Shown here one piece after another: positions 1 through 10,467 of a stretch of DNA of 64,000 bases (positions within the stretch are counted from its first letter, which is position 1; every line of letters starts with the position of its first letter). The stretch is from Topomyia yanbarensis. Taxonomy: Eukaryota > Arthropoda > Insecta > Diptera > Culicidae. Both the position numbers and the translations under genes were made by a program. The stretch spans positions 188,335,725 through 188,399,724 of the forward strand of contig NC_080671.1 of the NCBI RefSeq assembly GCF_030247195.1. Reading direction: 5' to 3'. The notes beneath the pieces are model-generated. The model saw only the letters and a program-made list of their open reading frames with translations, was not told where the DNA came from and did no database searches.

Positions 1-424
1 CAAAATTTCACGAAACATTTAATCAACATTAACTGAATATACTGGAAGAGGATTTTTTTATGACCGATAATGTAACGTAACGTTACAACGCGTCACAGAT
101 TAGAACTTTCAACGTATTTCAATAAAAGTCAAACCATCATATTTAAGTATATTCAGTTCATGTTGATTGAATCTTTCGCGAAAATTTCTACTTTCCGAAT
201 CTGGAGTAAGTTTTGATGTGGGCGTTCATTTGATAAAGTTATAACATATTTGTCGAATGAAGATTCGTCAAATCGCTGTAAACGTCACGAAAGAATATGT
301 CTACTGTAGATCAACAATAATGATTCACCTTTCTAGTCCTAGTTGACTTTGTTCGGTAGCTGTGTTCAATTTTCTTATTTTGGTACAATATATACGCGAA
401 CGGAGGTCTTAGTGGAATGTACGT
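1..424. other. No gene seen
   Basis: AT-rich sequence with no credible open reading frame, RNA gene or repeat end. Confidence 0.5.
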
Positions 425-466
425 AATGTTTCAAAGATTTTCTTCCATTTAATTCCACTATGTTTT
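425..466 (+). repeat. 42-bp inverted flank, left copy
   Basis: This 42-bp stretch is repeated as an exact reverse complement at 5559-5600, so the pair brackets the nested block of mobile elements between them. An ordinary target-site duplication would be direct, so the inverted arrangement is unusual. The left copy overlaps by a few bases the foldback repeat that starts at 462. Confidence 0.85.
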
Positions 467-822
467 TATAGTTAGATGCACTTGCACTTCACTATTTAAC
501 AGATACCGGTATTTCGATTACTACTTGTAATCTTCTTCAGTGTTTGTATCAGGCTGTGGTCGGTGCGTACCTAGGTGCATGAAGCTGACCGTTTTTTGCA
601 TGTAGGTAAAATTTCGAAGAGCCATGAATATCCGTTACCTTGGTCTCGATTTAATAAGAAAGGAGACGAATGTTTGAAAATTTCCAGGCTTTCAGCTACG
701 TCTAATTTCCAAGGATTAGAGACTTGACGCTGAATTTTAATATTAAAATTAGTAATCGAGTAGTAATCGAAATACCGGTATCTGTTAAATAGTGAAGTGC
801 AAGTGCATCTAACTATAAAAAC
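462..822. repeat. Foldback repeat with 64-bp perfect arms
   Basis: Bases 462-525 and 759-822 are perfect reverse complements; both contain ATACCGGTAT and CACTTGCACTTCAC or its complement. They are separated by a 233-bp spacer without coding potential. The right arm abuts the start of the family B repeat at about 823. The structure suits a small foldback element or MITE. No target duplication could be defined. Confidence 0.8.
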
Positions 823-1225
823 GTTTTTAATCCACCTAACAGTGCGATGAGACATTTCTTATAACTCTCTTCGGATATTATATCGTTTTAGAACATTTAG
901 AACTTGATGCTTCGCGATGTTTTTGATAACACATACTACATGGGATAGTGGCAGGACTCAGAGAATCGCTCAAATCAGCATAGGACAACATCAGTGCTAC
1001 AAATCTCAAACCAAATCAATGGGAAAGCGAAAAAATGGCCCATAAAATAGACATACCAACGAATTATTGTTAATGCTCTGTTAAAAAAATATCTAAATTG
1101 TGGTGGGAAAACTGAATTTTCCTAAATTATATATTGTACTGAGCCAAAAAAATCGATTTTTTTTTTGAATCGATGTGAAGTTTATACTTTACTCAAATTT
1201 CCAACGCTACTGAGAACTAAGAAAT

Positions 1226-1570
1226 CAACGCTTTTTTTGAAAAGGGCGATACTAGCAGTGATACCATTCAAAGATAATCAACAGTGAATATTTCCAGGTT
1301 TGGTTTTATTTCCTATTTAAGAACTATTGTGTTTTTTAGATTGTATGATTCAGTGATCGAAACCCAAAACTTCATAAAGTATTTGAAATTATTAAATAAA
1401 AATTTGTTTTGCTATTGAAATTGACAAATAGTATCGCCCTTTGGCAATTGTTTACTTTTTCGGTCCCACCTATCAGCATTGAAGTATCATGATCATCATC
1501 ATGTAGCATTAATGAAAAAAGCCTTAAGTTTTCATTTGTAAGTATCACCCTTTTCACAAAAAAAGCGTTG
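1226..1570. repeat. Possible MITE with 28-bp inverted ends
   Basis: CAACGCTTTTTTTGAAAAGG continuing to GCGATACT at 1226-1253 is matched in reverse by 1541-1570 with about two mismatches and an extra base or two. The 345-bp span has no coding potential. A third related motif (AGTATCGCCCTTT) lies at about 1429. No target duplication was found, so this could also be an internal inverted repeat of the surrounding family B element. Confidence 0.4.
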
Positions 1571-3219
1571 AAATGAAATCGCAGCTCCTGATATCACGCT
1601 ATCTCTGAAGTGCATGCATGCATAGTTCCAAATTTTACTTCGACATCGACTTTTTCTAAAGGTGACTTCCCAGTAGTATCCTTGATTTGAATTATTATCG
1701 CTAATCCTAATGCCAAAGAACAAATAAAAACCTCTCGAAAACGAACCGTTTGGGAAAATCATCGATAACCTTCCGTCACTGGGTGCACAGTGCTCTGAAA
1801 ATCTAGCGAAATCGTCTTAGGGCACCAGCGGGTCTAATTCAGAGCTATCTGCGCGGCGAGTTAAATCTGTAAAGAATACTAAAAATTAATTTCTATTCCA
1901 TAATTTTCAGTTCAGCAATTCGAGAGATCATGCTCACCGCAAGCCATGAAAAATAGACTACGTTGTGAAGCGATGGTCACTATTTATTAAAAAATCACGG
2001 TTAAATAAAAAAAATAAACTATTGAAAAAATTCAATTAGTTTATAATTTTCACATACTTATTAGGAAAAATTGTTTAATAAGCTTTCGTAATATTATGTA
2101 GGAAAAAAGCTGAAAATTTCAGTATTTTCTCTATCTGCAACATATAAACCCTTAAGTAAACCAATTAATTGGTATACGAATTGGAATAGGTTCGCCAAAT
2201 TTTGGAAGAAGTTTATAAAATAACCCTTTGAAAACTACCTAAAATTGTTGTAGTTCGATGCAATAAAAAAATCTACAAAAATGTGAAACACAGTGAATAA
2301 TACATACAATAAAGACCCATTTTTATCAATCTCATGGTATATTTTAGGCTGACAAAATGGGGATATTGACTAAATCGGACAATTTTTTTTTCTTTATAAT
2401 AAACTGAAGCTGTTAAAATATTCTTCCCGTCCCTTGGTGTAGTCTGATAACTATTTCTGATTATGATGAACTTTTTATTTTTGCATATTTCCATCTCCAT
2501 GATAAGGAAAACATGCTCAAGAAAGGATTTACTCGAATTCAGTCTTGTTCGTCTGCTAGAGCCCATCAAACATATGTTCATATTTGGCTGATAAAATCGG
2601 GGTTTCAATGTATTATAATAGATATTCAGCATTCGAAGAAGTTTCTTGCGAGCGAGTGTAGAACGACTTTGTTTCTACTTACTTGAAGTCAGCGGCGTAG
2701 CCAGAAATTCGGTTTGGTGGGGGTTTGGTGAAATCTATCTTACTGTCCAAACGGCAGAATTCCGAAACCGTAATTTTTGAAGTTTCAAAATTATGCAGAA
2801 TTAATTTTTCAGAAAATAGTAACAGAGTTCGTGTCTTTAGCGAATTTGTTGAGACTTTATTGCAGTCATGAATATTAACCTGAGAAAATTCACCATAAAT
2901 ACGTCATGGACGATATACCGTCAAAAATAATTTTTTCAAATGATGCGCTGTTTAACGTTTGTAAAACTCATCGAAGATACTAAACCTCCGAAATCGGCGG
3001 TTTCAAAATGACGCTATCTTGACCTTAAATTACTGTTTTTAAACATTTGACCTATACATACATACAACAAAAATCAAATTCTCATCAAAATAGATCAGGA
3101 ACTGCTAGAGTCGAATGGAAATCGTAATTTTTCATAAATTTCTCTCTACATTCGGAAAGTGTTATCCTCGTTATCAATCATATTACGTTTTCGTCTCAAC
3201 TCGACTTATTCCCAAAATA

Positions 3220-3600
3220 AAAACCGGATTTAATCCACCTAGTGGTGCAATTGTGCTTTTCTCATTTGTCCAGACTACGATTCCATGGCTGGTTATGTTC
3301 AATACAATGGTGGAAATGAATATTACATGTTCAGTACGATTTTCAGATACATACAATAGATCGACAGCCACGATCCTGAGATACTATGTGATACTGAAAC
3401 ATCGCTTGAAACCAGCGGCGGATCATGGAGAAAGATCCGGGAGGTCCAGGTCCTGCCGAAAATTTTCAACTTGTTAAGAAATTTTAAACTAGTATTAATT
3501 TTAAAGTAGCAACCCCTCACTACATTCTCCCTCCGGGCCGGTATGATTGACGATTTTTAGAGTGATTGCCTAACCTTTCTATATGAGAAAGGCACAAATG
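3220..3600 (+). mobile_element. Family A repeat, short copy
   Basis: The left end TTTAATCCACCTAGTGGTG is at about 3229 and the right-end hairpin CCTTTCT...AGAAAGG ends at about 3597, so most of the usual interior is missing. The copy is interrupted from about 3413 by a piece of a hAT-type MITE. After the MITE piece the text resumes at CTCCGGGCCGG, a degenerate form of the family's GGCCCTCCGGGCC box. Confidence 0.7.
3413..3530 (+). mobile_element. Fragment of small hAT-type MITE
   Basis: The stretch starting CAGCGGCGGATC and running through TTCAACTTGTTAAGAAATTT resembles the better-preserved MITE at 15741-15968 (CAGTGGCGGATCCAG...TTAACTTGTTGAGAAATTTT). The right end is missing or too diverged to place, and no target duplication can be read. 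Confidence 0.55.
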
Positions 3601-4006
3601 TACCAAAGTCCAAAAAAGGCAATTTTTGTCGATCATCTCAATGTTTCATGCATTTTAAAGTCATTTGGCATCAAAAATACAAATTTGATTTTGAAAATTT
3701 TTGATTTCAGTTTTATCGGAATTTGCTGTGTGATTGCACTTCTCAACTCGTAACTCCGGAACCGGAAGTCCAATCAATAAAAAATTCAATAGCAGCCGAT
3801 GGGAAGGTTGTACCTTTCATTGGAGACTAACTTTGTGCAAATCGGTCCAGCCATCTCTGAGAAACAAAGGTCACATTTTTTTCCACATACACCCACAGAC
3901 ATTTTCCGATCTCGACGAACTCAGTCGATTGGCATATGACACTCGGCCCTGCGTGTCGGAATAGATTGACGAATTTTAGAGTGAATGAGAAAAGCAAAAA
4001 CATTTT
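3601..4006 (+). mobile_element. Family A repeat, 3' part
   Basis: It contains one copy of the internal monomer (TAACTCCGGAACCGGAAGTC, then CAATAGCAGC, CCTTTCATT, CGGTCCAGCCATCTCTGAGA), then GACATTTTCCGATCTCGACG and a decayed GGCCCT box. The terminal hairpin has decayed to TGAGAAAAGC. It lies head-to-tail behind the short copy ending at 3600. Confidence 0.65.
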
Positions 4007-5400
4007 TAGCAAATGTTGAAAGTTATGCATTTTTTTGGTGAGCAGTTCTATGTTTCATAGACAGTAAATCAATTTTTACTTCGCTTTCTATTAAATAAAG
4101 ACCCTTATTACAGTACATCTCTACAAAACCGAGCTCAATTTGAAAATAAATCTGAGGATTATGATTGATTACAGAACTCTGGAAGTTTCTATTGGAATGG
4201 TTTCAGGCAGGAATTTGATATTGATGCAATTAGACAACTGTGAAATCAAGACCAATAGATCAGTTACATATCAGGACCCCATTCCGACAATTTATCAAAA
4301 GTCCTCATGATGTTTACAACAACAGGTTATCAATCTACGGATCAGATAATTGTTATTGTAATATTGAATTAAATCAGTTTGCATCAATAAATTTTCAACT
4401 TCAATCCAATATTTTTTTTGGGTGTGGTGGAGGGGGGGGGGGGGGGTTGTATGGTGTTAAACACCTTCTCTGGGCTACGCCGTTGCTTGGAGTTATTTAT
4501 TTGGCTTTTCATTTTCCGATATGTTTCAGATCGATCCGATGATCATTAGTTAGAAAAATTGCAGTCAGAAGGTTCGCACAAATGAACATTTTTGCACTGA
4601 TAAGTTATCAAGTTCCTTCCAGACAACTTGGAAGTGTTCGGTGATTATTTCTAGCTGTTGTAGATAGTAAAATGAAATGCAAAATTCGATATATCGAAAT
4701 AATGTTTAGCTTATTTCAATGGATTATTACTATATTGTACAATAAATAGGTGACAAAGAGTAATCAACAAACAACAAGCCATAACTTTTAAAATATTCAA
4801 AATAGATATTTGAAGTCTTCAGTAAACTTATTCGCAAAAGTAAGAGCTACAAATTTGCTAAAGACATCATTTCGATATAATCACTTCCAAGAAAATTTGT
4901 GAAAATATCTCACTCATAGGGGGATTAATCAACAAAAGCACAATACCAAAAGAAAGGGCATATTGCCTCCATTAAATTCTCCGAAGATACTATTGACCTA
5001 AAATAAGCCGTTTTGGCGTTCATAATAGATTACATGTTTTTGGTCACATTTCTGGCAATGGGAAATGATAAAAATCTTTCGTCCGCATTTAATGTTAAAT
5101 ATCTCTTTTGATAATAGTCCGATTTCAACAATCTATAGCTTGTTCGAAAGGTATTCGTTCAAGCTGTCTAAAAACATATAAATTGTTAATCTATGTTGTC
5201 AATTTCGGCAGATAATTTTAAAAAACTGCAAAAAACGCCATTTTTACGCATTCAAACATTCATATCTTGGAAACTAAACATCAGAATCAAAAACAAATTA
5301 ATAGCGTTCATACTGTTTTTTAGTTCTTTCATTTAAAATTGGTTTGGATAAGATCGGTTCAGCCATTGCTGAGAAACACGAATGAGAATTTGTCCGTTAC

Positions 5401-5443
5401 ATACACACACACACACACACAGACACACACACACACACACAGA
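5401..5443. repeat. (CA)n microsatellite
   Basis: An imperfect (CA)n run in the 3' module of family B. Equivalent runs occur at the same point in every family A and B copy, and have served as insertion sites for other elements elsewhere in the window. Confidence 0.9.
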
Positions 5444-5558
5444 CATTGTCCCAAATCGTCGAGCTGAGTCGATTGGTATATAAGACTCGGCCCTCCGGGC
5501 CTCGGAAAAAATCTTGAAAGTTTGAGCGAATTCTATACATTTCTTTTATAAGAAATGT

Positions 5559-5600
5559 AAAACATAGTGGAATTAAATGGAAGAAAATCTTTGAAACATT
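5559..5600 (-). repeat. 42-bp inverted flank, right copy
   Basis: Exact reverse complement of 425-466, directly adjoining the terminal hairpin of the family B repeat. Confidence 0.85.
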
Positions 5601-5743
5601 ATTTTGGTAATTTGGGGCTCGAAAATCCTCGATAAAAACTACATCATTTGTGTATACCCCCTAGAAAGCATTTACATAGTTACAAAATGTAACTGAACTA
5701 GAAACAAATTTTATCAAAATTGTTCAGTTGAAAATAGCATTTT

Positions 5744-6004
5744 TCATACTTCGCACCGATTGCTGTCACCCGAACCATACGAACTGGCTAGTCGAGTGTC
5801 GGAGTTGAAAGTGCCAATGGATGGTTTATGTTTTGTCACTTCTAAGAATTCTGGAGATTTAGAGTAAATAAAAACATCATCATCCTCGTCGTCGTCGTCG
5901 TAGTCGTTGTCGGTACTGGTGGCGAATTCTAAGCCGGTCATATCGCAAACGGTATGTTGCCTCCAGAAAATATCACACTCCGGTCCAAGTAGGTATGTCC
6001 CGGA
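5744..6004 (-). CDS. Candidate terminal exon, acidic C-terminus
   Basis: On the minus strand an open frame of about 86 codons ends in TGA. It can begin at a splice acceptor (TTTGCTACCATCAG, exon starting at 6004) that keeps frame. It encodes a segment with DIFWRQHTVCDMTGLEFAT, then a strongly acidic run (DNDYDDDDEDDD) and a tail ending RCEV. Codon use is mixed and coding-like, GC content exceeds the surroundings, and the frame is in unique rather than repeated DNA. I do not recognise the family; a cytoplasmic tail of a membrane protein is one guess. Remaining exons would lie at higher coordinates and were not found. It could also be a chance open frame. Confidence 0.4.
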   Translation of the reverse strand, partial: SGTYLLGPECDIFWRQHTVCDMTGLEFATSTDNDYDDDDEDDDVFIYSKSPEFLEVTKHKPSIGTFNSDTRLASSYGSGDSNRCEV

Positions 6005-7276
6005 CTGATGGTAGCAAACGGATTCCCTGCTACCGTTTGCTATGTGTGTTTGCATATGCTGATGCTCTAATACCTTGTGGCTGTTTTTTCTCATTTTCGT
6101 GTGCTTATTTTTTATTGCTGAACCCAGCTAAAACTTGCCCGGGTCCATCGGGACTACGAGTGAGTATCCGCATACGTTTATATGGGTGACGAAAAAGGAT
6201 TTGCATCTTTTCCAACCATATGACGGCAGTGGGGGTGGGGGTTCCAAGGGTGGAGGGTGGATTGTGTGCACTTCGCCCACAGCTTTTGCACTTATTCTCG
6301 AAGCCAAGGCTGCTAAGGACGTTCGTTCGCTCTTTCGCTGTGTAATTCGTATCATGCATGAATCATGCGGGAGACGTGAGTGAGTGTACACTCCACAAGC
6401 GGCACACCGACCGGCACCAAGAGCGATATTGTGTACCGGTCGGTGGGTCGTTCAGGCAGATACATTTTCAAGTAAGATCATATCCTTGCGGGGATGAAAA
6501 TATTTCCAGAGCTTAGAATTGCACCAGTGCTTTTGACATGAATATTTTATGAGGTTATTATATCGCTCTATTGCACGCTGGGTTCGTAATGAAACCGTGC
6601 ATGTTACGGATCTCAAGTACGGCTACTTCAGGAAGGATGCACGGGAACCGATTTTAAATAGTTTGTAAATGATTCTGCACTTGCCACGTGGATGCATGGT
6701 AGGGTTACAGTGATAGCTTGGGGGCCTGTTCAATCATTAAAATGTAGTTTGAGTTGGGTCCCAAGCGTTCCGTGCGACACTTGCAAGTCCTATTTCTTCG
6801 ACGAGAGAAGGCTCAATAGGTTTGATAAGTTTAATCTGAATCTTAGAGCATTTCTTTCGTTAAGGATGTTTGTAGTAATCTGACAAAATCATCTGAATGT
6901 TCTGTATTAATGCATGATTTAGAGATTAAGAGATAGCCCATGTAAAAACTGGGTTCGATATTAATTGCAGAATGAATGAGATAGCAATTTACAACCTTAT
7001 TAATAATGGGTATATTTGATAAATGTATAAGAAATGGGTTAGTTGCCGATCCTCCCTTTGTTTATCGCTCATAACTTTTGTCTAAATGCATAATGGGGGG
7101 ACATATGCATAGCAATGAAAGCCACAATCCTTAGCTAATAACTGCTAAAAAATTTCATTTATTCCGTCAATTCGTATATTTTGATTAACATTTTAGTGAA
7201 ATGATCATTTGTTGCCATTTAGAAAAATGTGACCTGTTGGCGGCACCCCACTGAGCAGTAGTCAAATTTTCAAAAA
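6005..7276. other. No gene seen; GC-richer first half
   Basis: Bases 6100-6480 are GC-rich and include a GGGGGTGGGGG run and short open frames on both strands (for example 6105-6391), none convincing. The rest is AT-rich. The first half would be intron of the candidate exon at 5744-6004 if that exon is real. Confidence 0.4.
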
Positions 7277-8676
7277 CCTGTTTTAATCCACCTAGCGGTG
7301 CAATTGTGCCTTTCTCAATCATGGACACAAGAATTTTTTAGTTGCTTATATTTATTAAAAGCTTTCAAATGTATACATTACAATTTTATTATACATGACT
7401 TGACAACTATATACAAGAAAAGAAATCATTATTCGAGTTCTAAAATTTTGCATAAGAAAAACCAGCCACGGTAATATTGAATTGAAAAAAAAAACGCGAA
7501 ATCGGCAAAGTCCAAAAAAGTCGATTTTTATAAAAAAATATTTTTTTGTTATAACATAAAATCTCAACGTTTTATACATTTTAAAGATGTTGGGCATTTA
7601 AAATACGAATTCGATTTCTGGAATTTCATGGGGTTCCCCCTTTGAAAAAAAAATTGAGTTACGGCTTATATGGGAATTTCATATGTGACCGGACGGTTCA
7701 GTCTATATTTCCGGAACCATATCAGCGATCCATGCGAAATTTTGTAGACATTTGTGGGGATATTATAGCTATCATTTGGGACTAAGTTTGTGAAAATCGG
7801 CTTAACCATTTCCGGGAAAATGATGTGAGTTCGTAAATTTTGAAAGATGGGCGCTTTTCCCTTCCGGTACCGTCTATGGTGGTCAATGTAGTCATTGAAC
7901 GTTTGGTTGGCCGTCGGTGACCTAAAACAGCAAATTTAAGTTGTTTGAGAGACATTTTAGCGAAATTTTTACCTTTTTTGCTTTCATCGGAGTATCGGTT
8001 TGAATCACAATTTGCTATGTGATCGCACGCCACAACCTGGTACTCCGGAAACGGAAGTCGGATCGGGATGAAATTAAATAGCCATTTACGGGGACGCAAT
8101 ACCTTTCATTTGAGACCAAGTTTAATTGAATCGGTCTAGCCATCTCCGAGAAACCGATGTGACTGTTATTCTGAATTTAGATACTTCTGCCGGGGCTTCC
8201 GGAACCGATGATGGTGGCCAATATGGCCAAATAGACTTTGAATGGATGTTAGTGACCTAATATTACAAATCGAAGCAGTTGTGGTCATATTTCGGAAAAA
8301 TTTTCATCTTTATACATTCATTGCAGAATTTATTAAAATCGACATTTTCTGCGTGTTCGTACTCATCACCCTGTAATTCCGGAACCGGAAGTCGGATCCA
8401 TTAGAAATTCAATAGCAGCCTATGGGAACGTTGCACCTTTCATTTGAGACTAAGCTTGTCAAAATCGGTTCAGCCATCTCTGAGAAAAATGAGTGACATT
8501 TTTGATCACATACACGCAGACGCACATACACACACATACATACATACATACACACAGACATTTGCCGAACTCGACGAACTGAATCGAATGGTATATGTCA
8601 CTCGGCCCTCCGGGCCTCCGTTAAAAAGTCGGTTTTCATAGCAATTGCAATACCTTTCTATTGAGAAAGGCAAAAA
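7277..8676 (+). mobile_element. Family A repeat, near-complete 1.4-kb copy
   Basis: It starts CCTGTTTTAATCCACCTAGC and GTGCCTTTCTCA, and ends in the hairpin CCTTTCTATTGAGAAAGG. Inside are three diverged monomers of roughly 330 bp, each with CCGGAACC...GGAAGTCGGAT, an AAATT(C/A)AATAGC box, CCTTTCATTTGAGAC and a CGGTTCAGCCATCTC-type box (about 7710, 8042 and 8376). A (CACA/CATA)n tract lies at about 8520-8556, followed by the GGCCCTCCGGGCC box. It has no coding capacity. Bases 7490-8676 are closely matched, in direct orientation, by 54213-55421. Confidence 0.8.
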
Positions 8677-9162
8677 CGTTGTCAAGGGCATTATTCTATA
8701 TAATAATATTTCTTAGTAATTTCTGTATTAGATGGCAACCATGTTGCGTGTGTTTACTAAAGTTTTGCAACACTGTTAACTGTCAAAGATAGAGGTTTTT
8801 AATTCTTTTTGGCTGCCTTGAAGTCACGCGTAGAAACAAAATCCTCCAAAAATTAGTGATTCGAATTGTTCCTACTCAAATATCCTATGTTTTTAATAAA
8901 CAAAGGTCAGCGTAATATTTTGGTGTAGATGGTTCTATATATTTTAAAAAATATCAGTTTTATGAAACTTCAATAAGTAGAAAAAGTTTATGTTCCCAAT
9001 CCGTCTCAGTGAAAAATCTTGTACCCCGATTAAGTTCTCGCGAACCGAAAGGTACCTATCTCCGACCGTTTCTGAGATACTAGAAGCGCGGCGCACCACG
9101 ATGGTCATTGTTTAAAGAATTCACCGGTCCATTCTTGTCGGTTTATGTATATCTGAGCGTAT
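8677..9162. other. No gene seen
   Basis: AT-rich DNA between the family A copy and the Mutator-like remnant. Part near 9000-9160 may belong to the latter's element, but no frame supports this. Confidence 0.4.
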
Positions 9163-9880
9163 GTGAATGGTTTCTTGTTTTGTTTTGGGGACGAGATAAT
9201 CGTACGGAAGAAAGAATATGTCGAACATGTTAAGAAGCGTATGGGAACAAGACTACGAAAACTGAAGAAAGAAAAGAAAGGTATCAGTGGGAAAGGGGAG
9301 GGAAAGTTGACGGACAAATTATTCGGCGAGCTATCAAAATTTTATGGGCTGGCGATTCGGTGAAACTCAAATTCTGTAGAACATATGCGGAATGCAATGC
9401 TGCTCGTCATCGAACGAAAATCCACAACACTCAAAGTGTTCACTCTGCGTGGTGCAAGTGGCGTCAGGCTGAAGCAAAAGGAACTTTAGAAACTATCGAA
9501 CACGTCAAGATCTACGAAAGTCTATCATATAATGATTTATTAGAAAAATGCTTAGGAGCTCACACCCAAAACATCAATGAGTCTCTGAATAGTGGAATCT
9601 GAGCCTTAGCACCAAAACACTTGCACAAATTCTGGCAGGCAGGCGGACAATATTGCGACTTATTTGGCAGTCAGTATCTTTAACCAAGTATTTTCATCGA
9701 TACTACAAGCTATGGAGGTGATGGGAATTATGTTGGGGACTGAAGCTGAAAGAGGTGCTACTCGACTCAACAGTGAACTTCGCTCTGAACGTAAAGTGGG
9801 TGTCACAGCAAAACAAGCCCCAAATTCAACAGAGCGAGTACAATATGAACAACCAAGAACATCGTCGTGATGAGGAAACG
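9163..9880 (+). pseudogene. Degenerate Mutator-like transposase fragment
   Basis: Frame-shifted pieces together resemble the C-terminal half of the arthropod Mutator-like transposase domain (MULE type). The first piece (9163-9363) holds KKRMGTRLRKLKKEKKGISG and ELSKFYGLAIR; a TGA follows and the frame continues with SVEHMRNAM. The second (9360-9602) has AWCKWRQAEAKG, YESLSYNDLLEKCLG and TQNINESLNSGI, where a TGA replaces the expected Trp before ALAPKH. A third frame resumes at about 9620 with DNIATYLAVSIFNQVFSSIL and MEVMGIMLG. The motif TQNxNESLN is characteristic of the family. There are at least three disabling changes, no start, and no N-terminal half, so it cannot make a working transposase. 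Confidence 0.72.
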
Positions 9881-10467
9881 GCTATAGTAGATTAACTAGT
9901 AAGGTGCTACAATCGACTTATACGCCGTACTTTATCTTCAAAATCGTTTTCCCATAAGTAGTGTTTTTTAAGCGGTCAAGTAAAACTTTTAATAGAAGTA
10001 CTGGCGCGATTTCAATAAATTTTTTTTCAATTGTTCAGAAAACATACCGCTATGTTTGGTCGAGAGGGATTTGCAATATGTCAATTTGTTCCATTTTTAG
10101 GCCCCTAATAGGTAAAAAAATAACGCAAATATTGGAAATTTTCACAAATCGTTGCATAACATTTACAAATTATAAAATAAAAGAAATCCCTCTCTTCCAA
10201 ACATAACCAACGTGACTACGATTATAACAAATATAAGTTTTCTGATTACAGATTACCCAATTTGCCACTACTTTAGTTAAGCGGGACCCATGCAGTTTCA
10301 AAATCAATGTCATCAATGAAATTTCAAGATCGTGAGAGATTTTTTTTTCGTCTTCAAAAGTAAAATTGAAAAGTCAAAACATGTATCTTCAAAATAAAAA
10401 AAAAGTTTCTAAATCCATTGAGTAGATGCTTTACAGTTTATTCCCAAAAAAGGCCTCGCGAGTAAAA
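9881..10467. other. No gene seen
   Basis: AT-rich. An 81-codon frame at 9961-10206 lacks recognisable motifs. The stretch may be the 3' part of the decayed Mutator-like element. Confidence 0.4.

Larger units (their letters stand above)
2690..4485. mobile_element. hAT-type non-autonomous element
   Basis: The left end begins CAGCGGCGTAGCCAGA and the right end finishes TGGGCTACGCCGTTG, giving imperfect terminal inverted repeats that start with CA. Bases 2682-2689 (CTTGAAGT) and 4486-4493 (CTTGGAGT) form an 8-bp target duplication with one mismatch. CA-starting inverted ends and 8-bp duplications are typical of hAT transposons. No transposase is present. A run of 16 or more G lies near the right end (about 4431-4446). 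Family A repeats at 3220-4006 are inserted inside it. Confidence 0.75.
823..5562 (+). mobile_element. Family B non-autonomous repeat, interrupted
   Basis: The left end reads TTTTTAATCCACCTAACAG, followed by ACATTTCTTATAA. The right end is a hairpin, CATTTCT...AGAAATG, near 5539-5558. Just inside the right end are a (CA)n tract (about 5401-5443), a GTCGAGCTGAGTCGATTGG box and the palindrome GGCCCTCCGGGCC, a module also present in the separate 'family A' repeats. No transposase is encoded. The hAT-type insertion at 2690-4485 and other repeats inflate it to 4.7 kb. The 4861-5562 part is matched in reverse by 39632-40290. That both ends belong to one insertion is inferred from end motifs. Confidence 0.6.

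Noticed and set aside
4240..4542. 100-codon frame with a Gly run
   Set aside because: It reads across the G tract near the end of the hAT-type element; an artefact.
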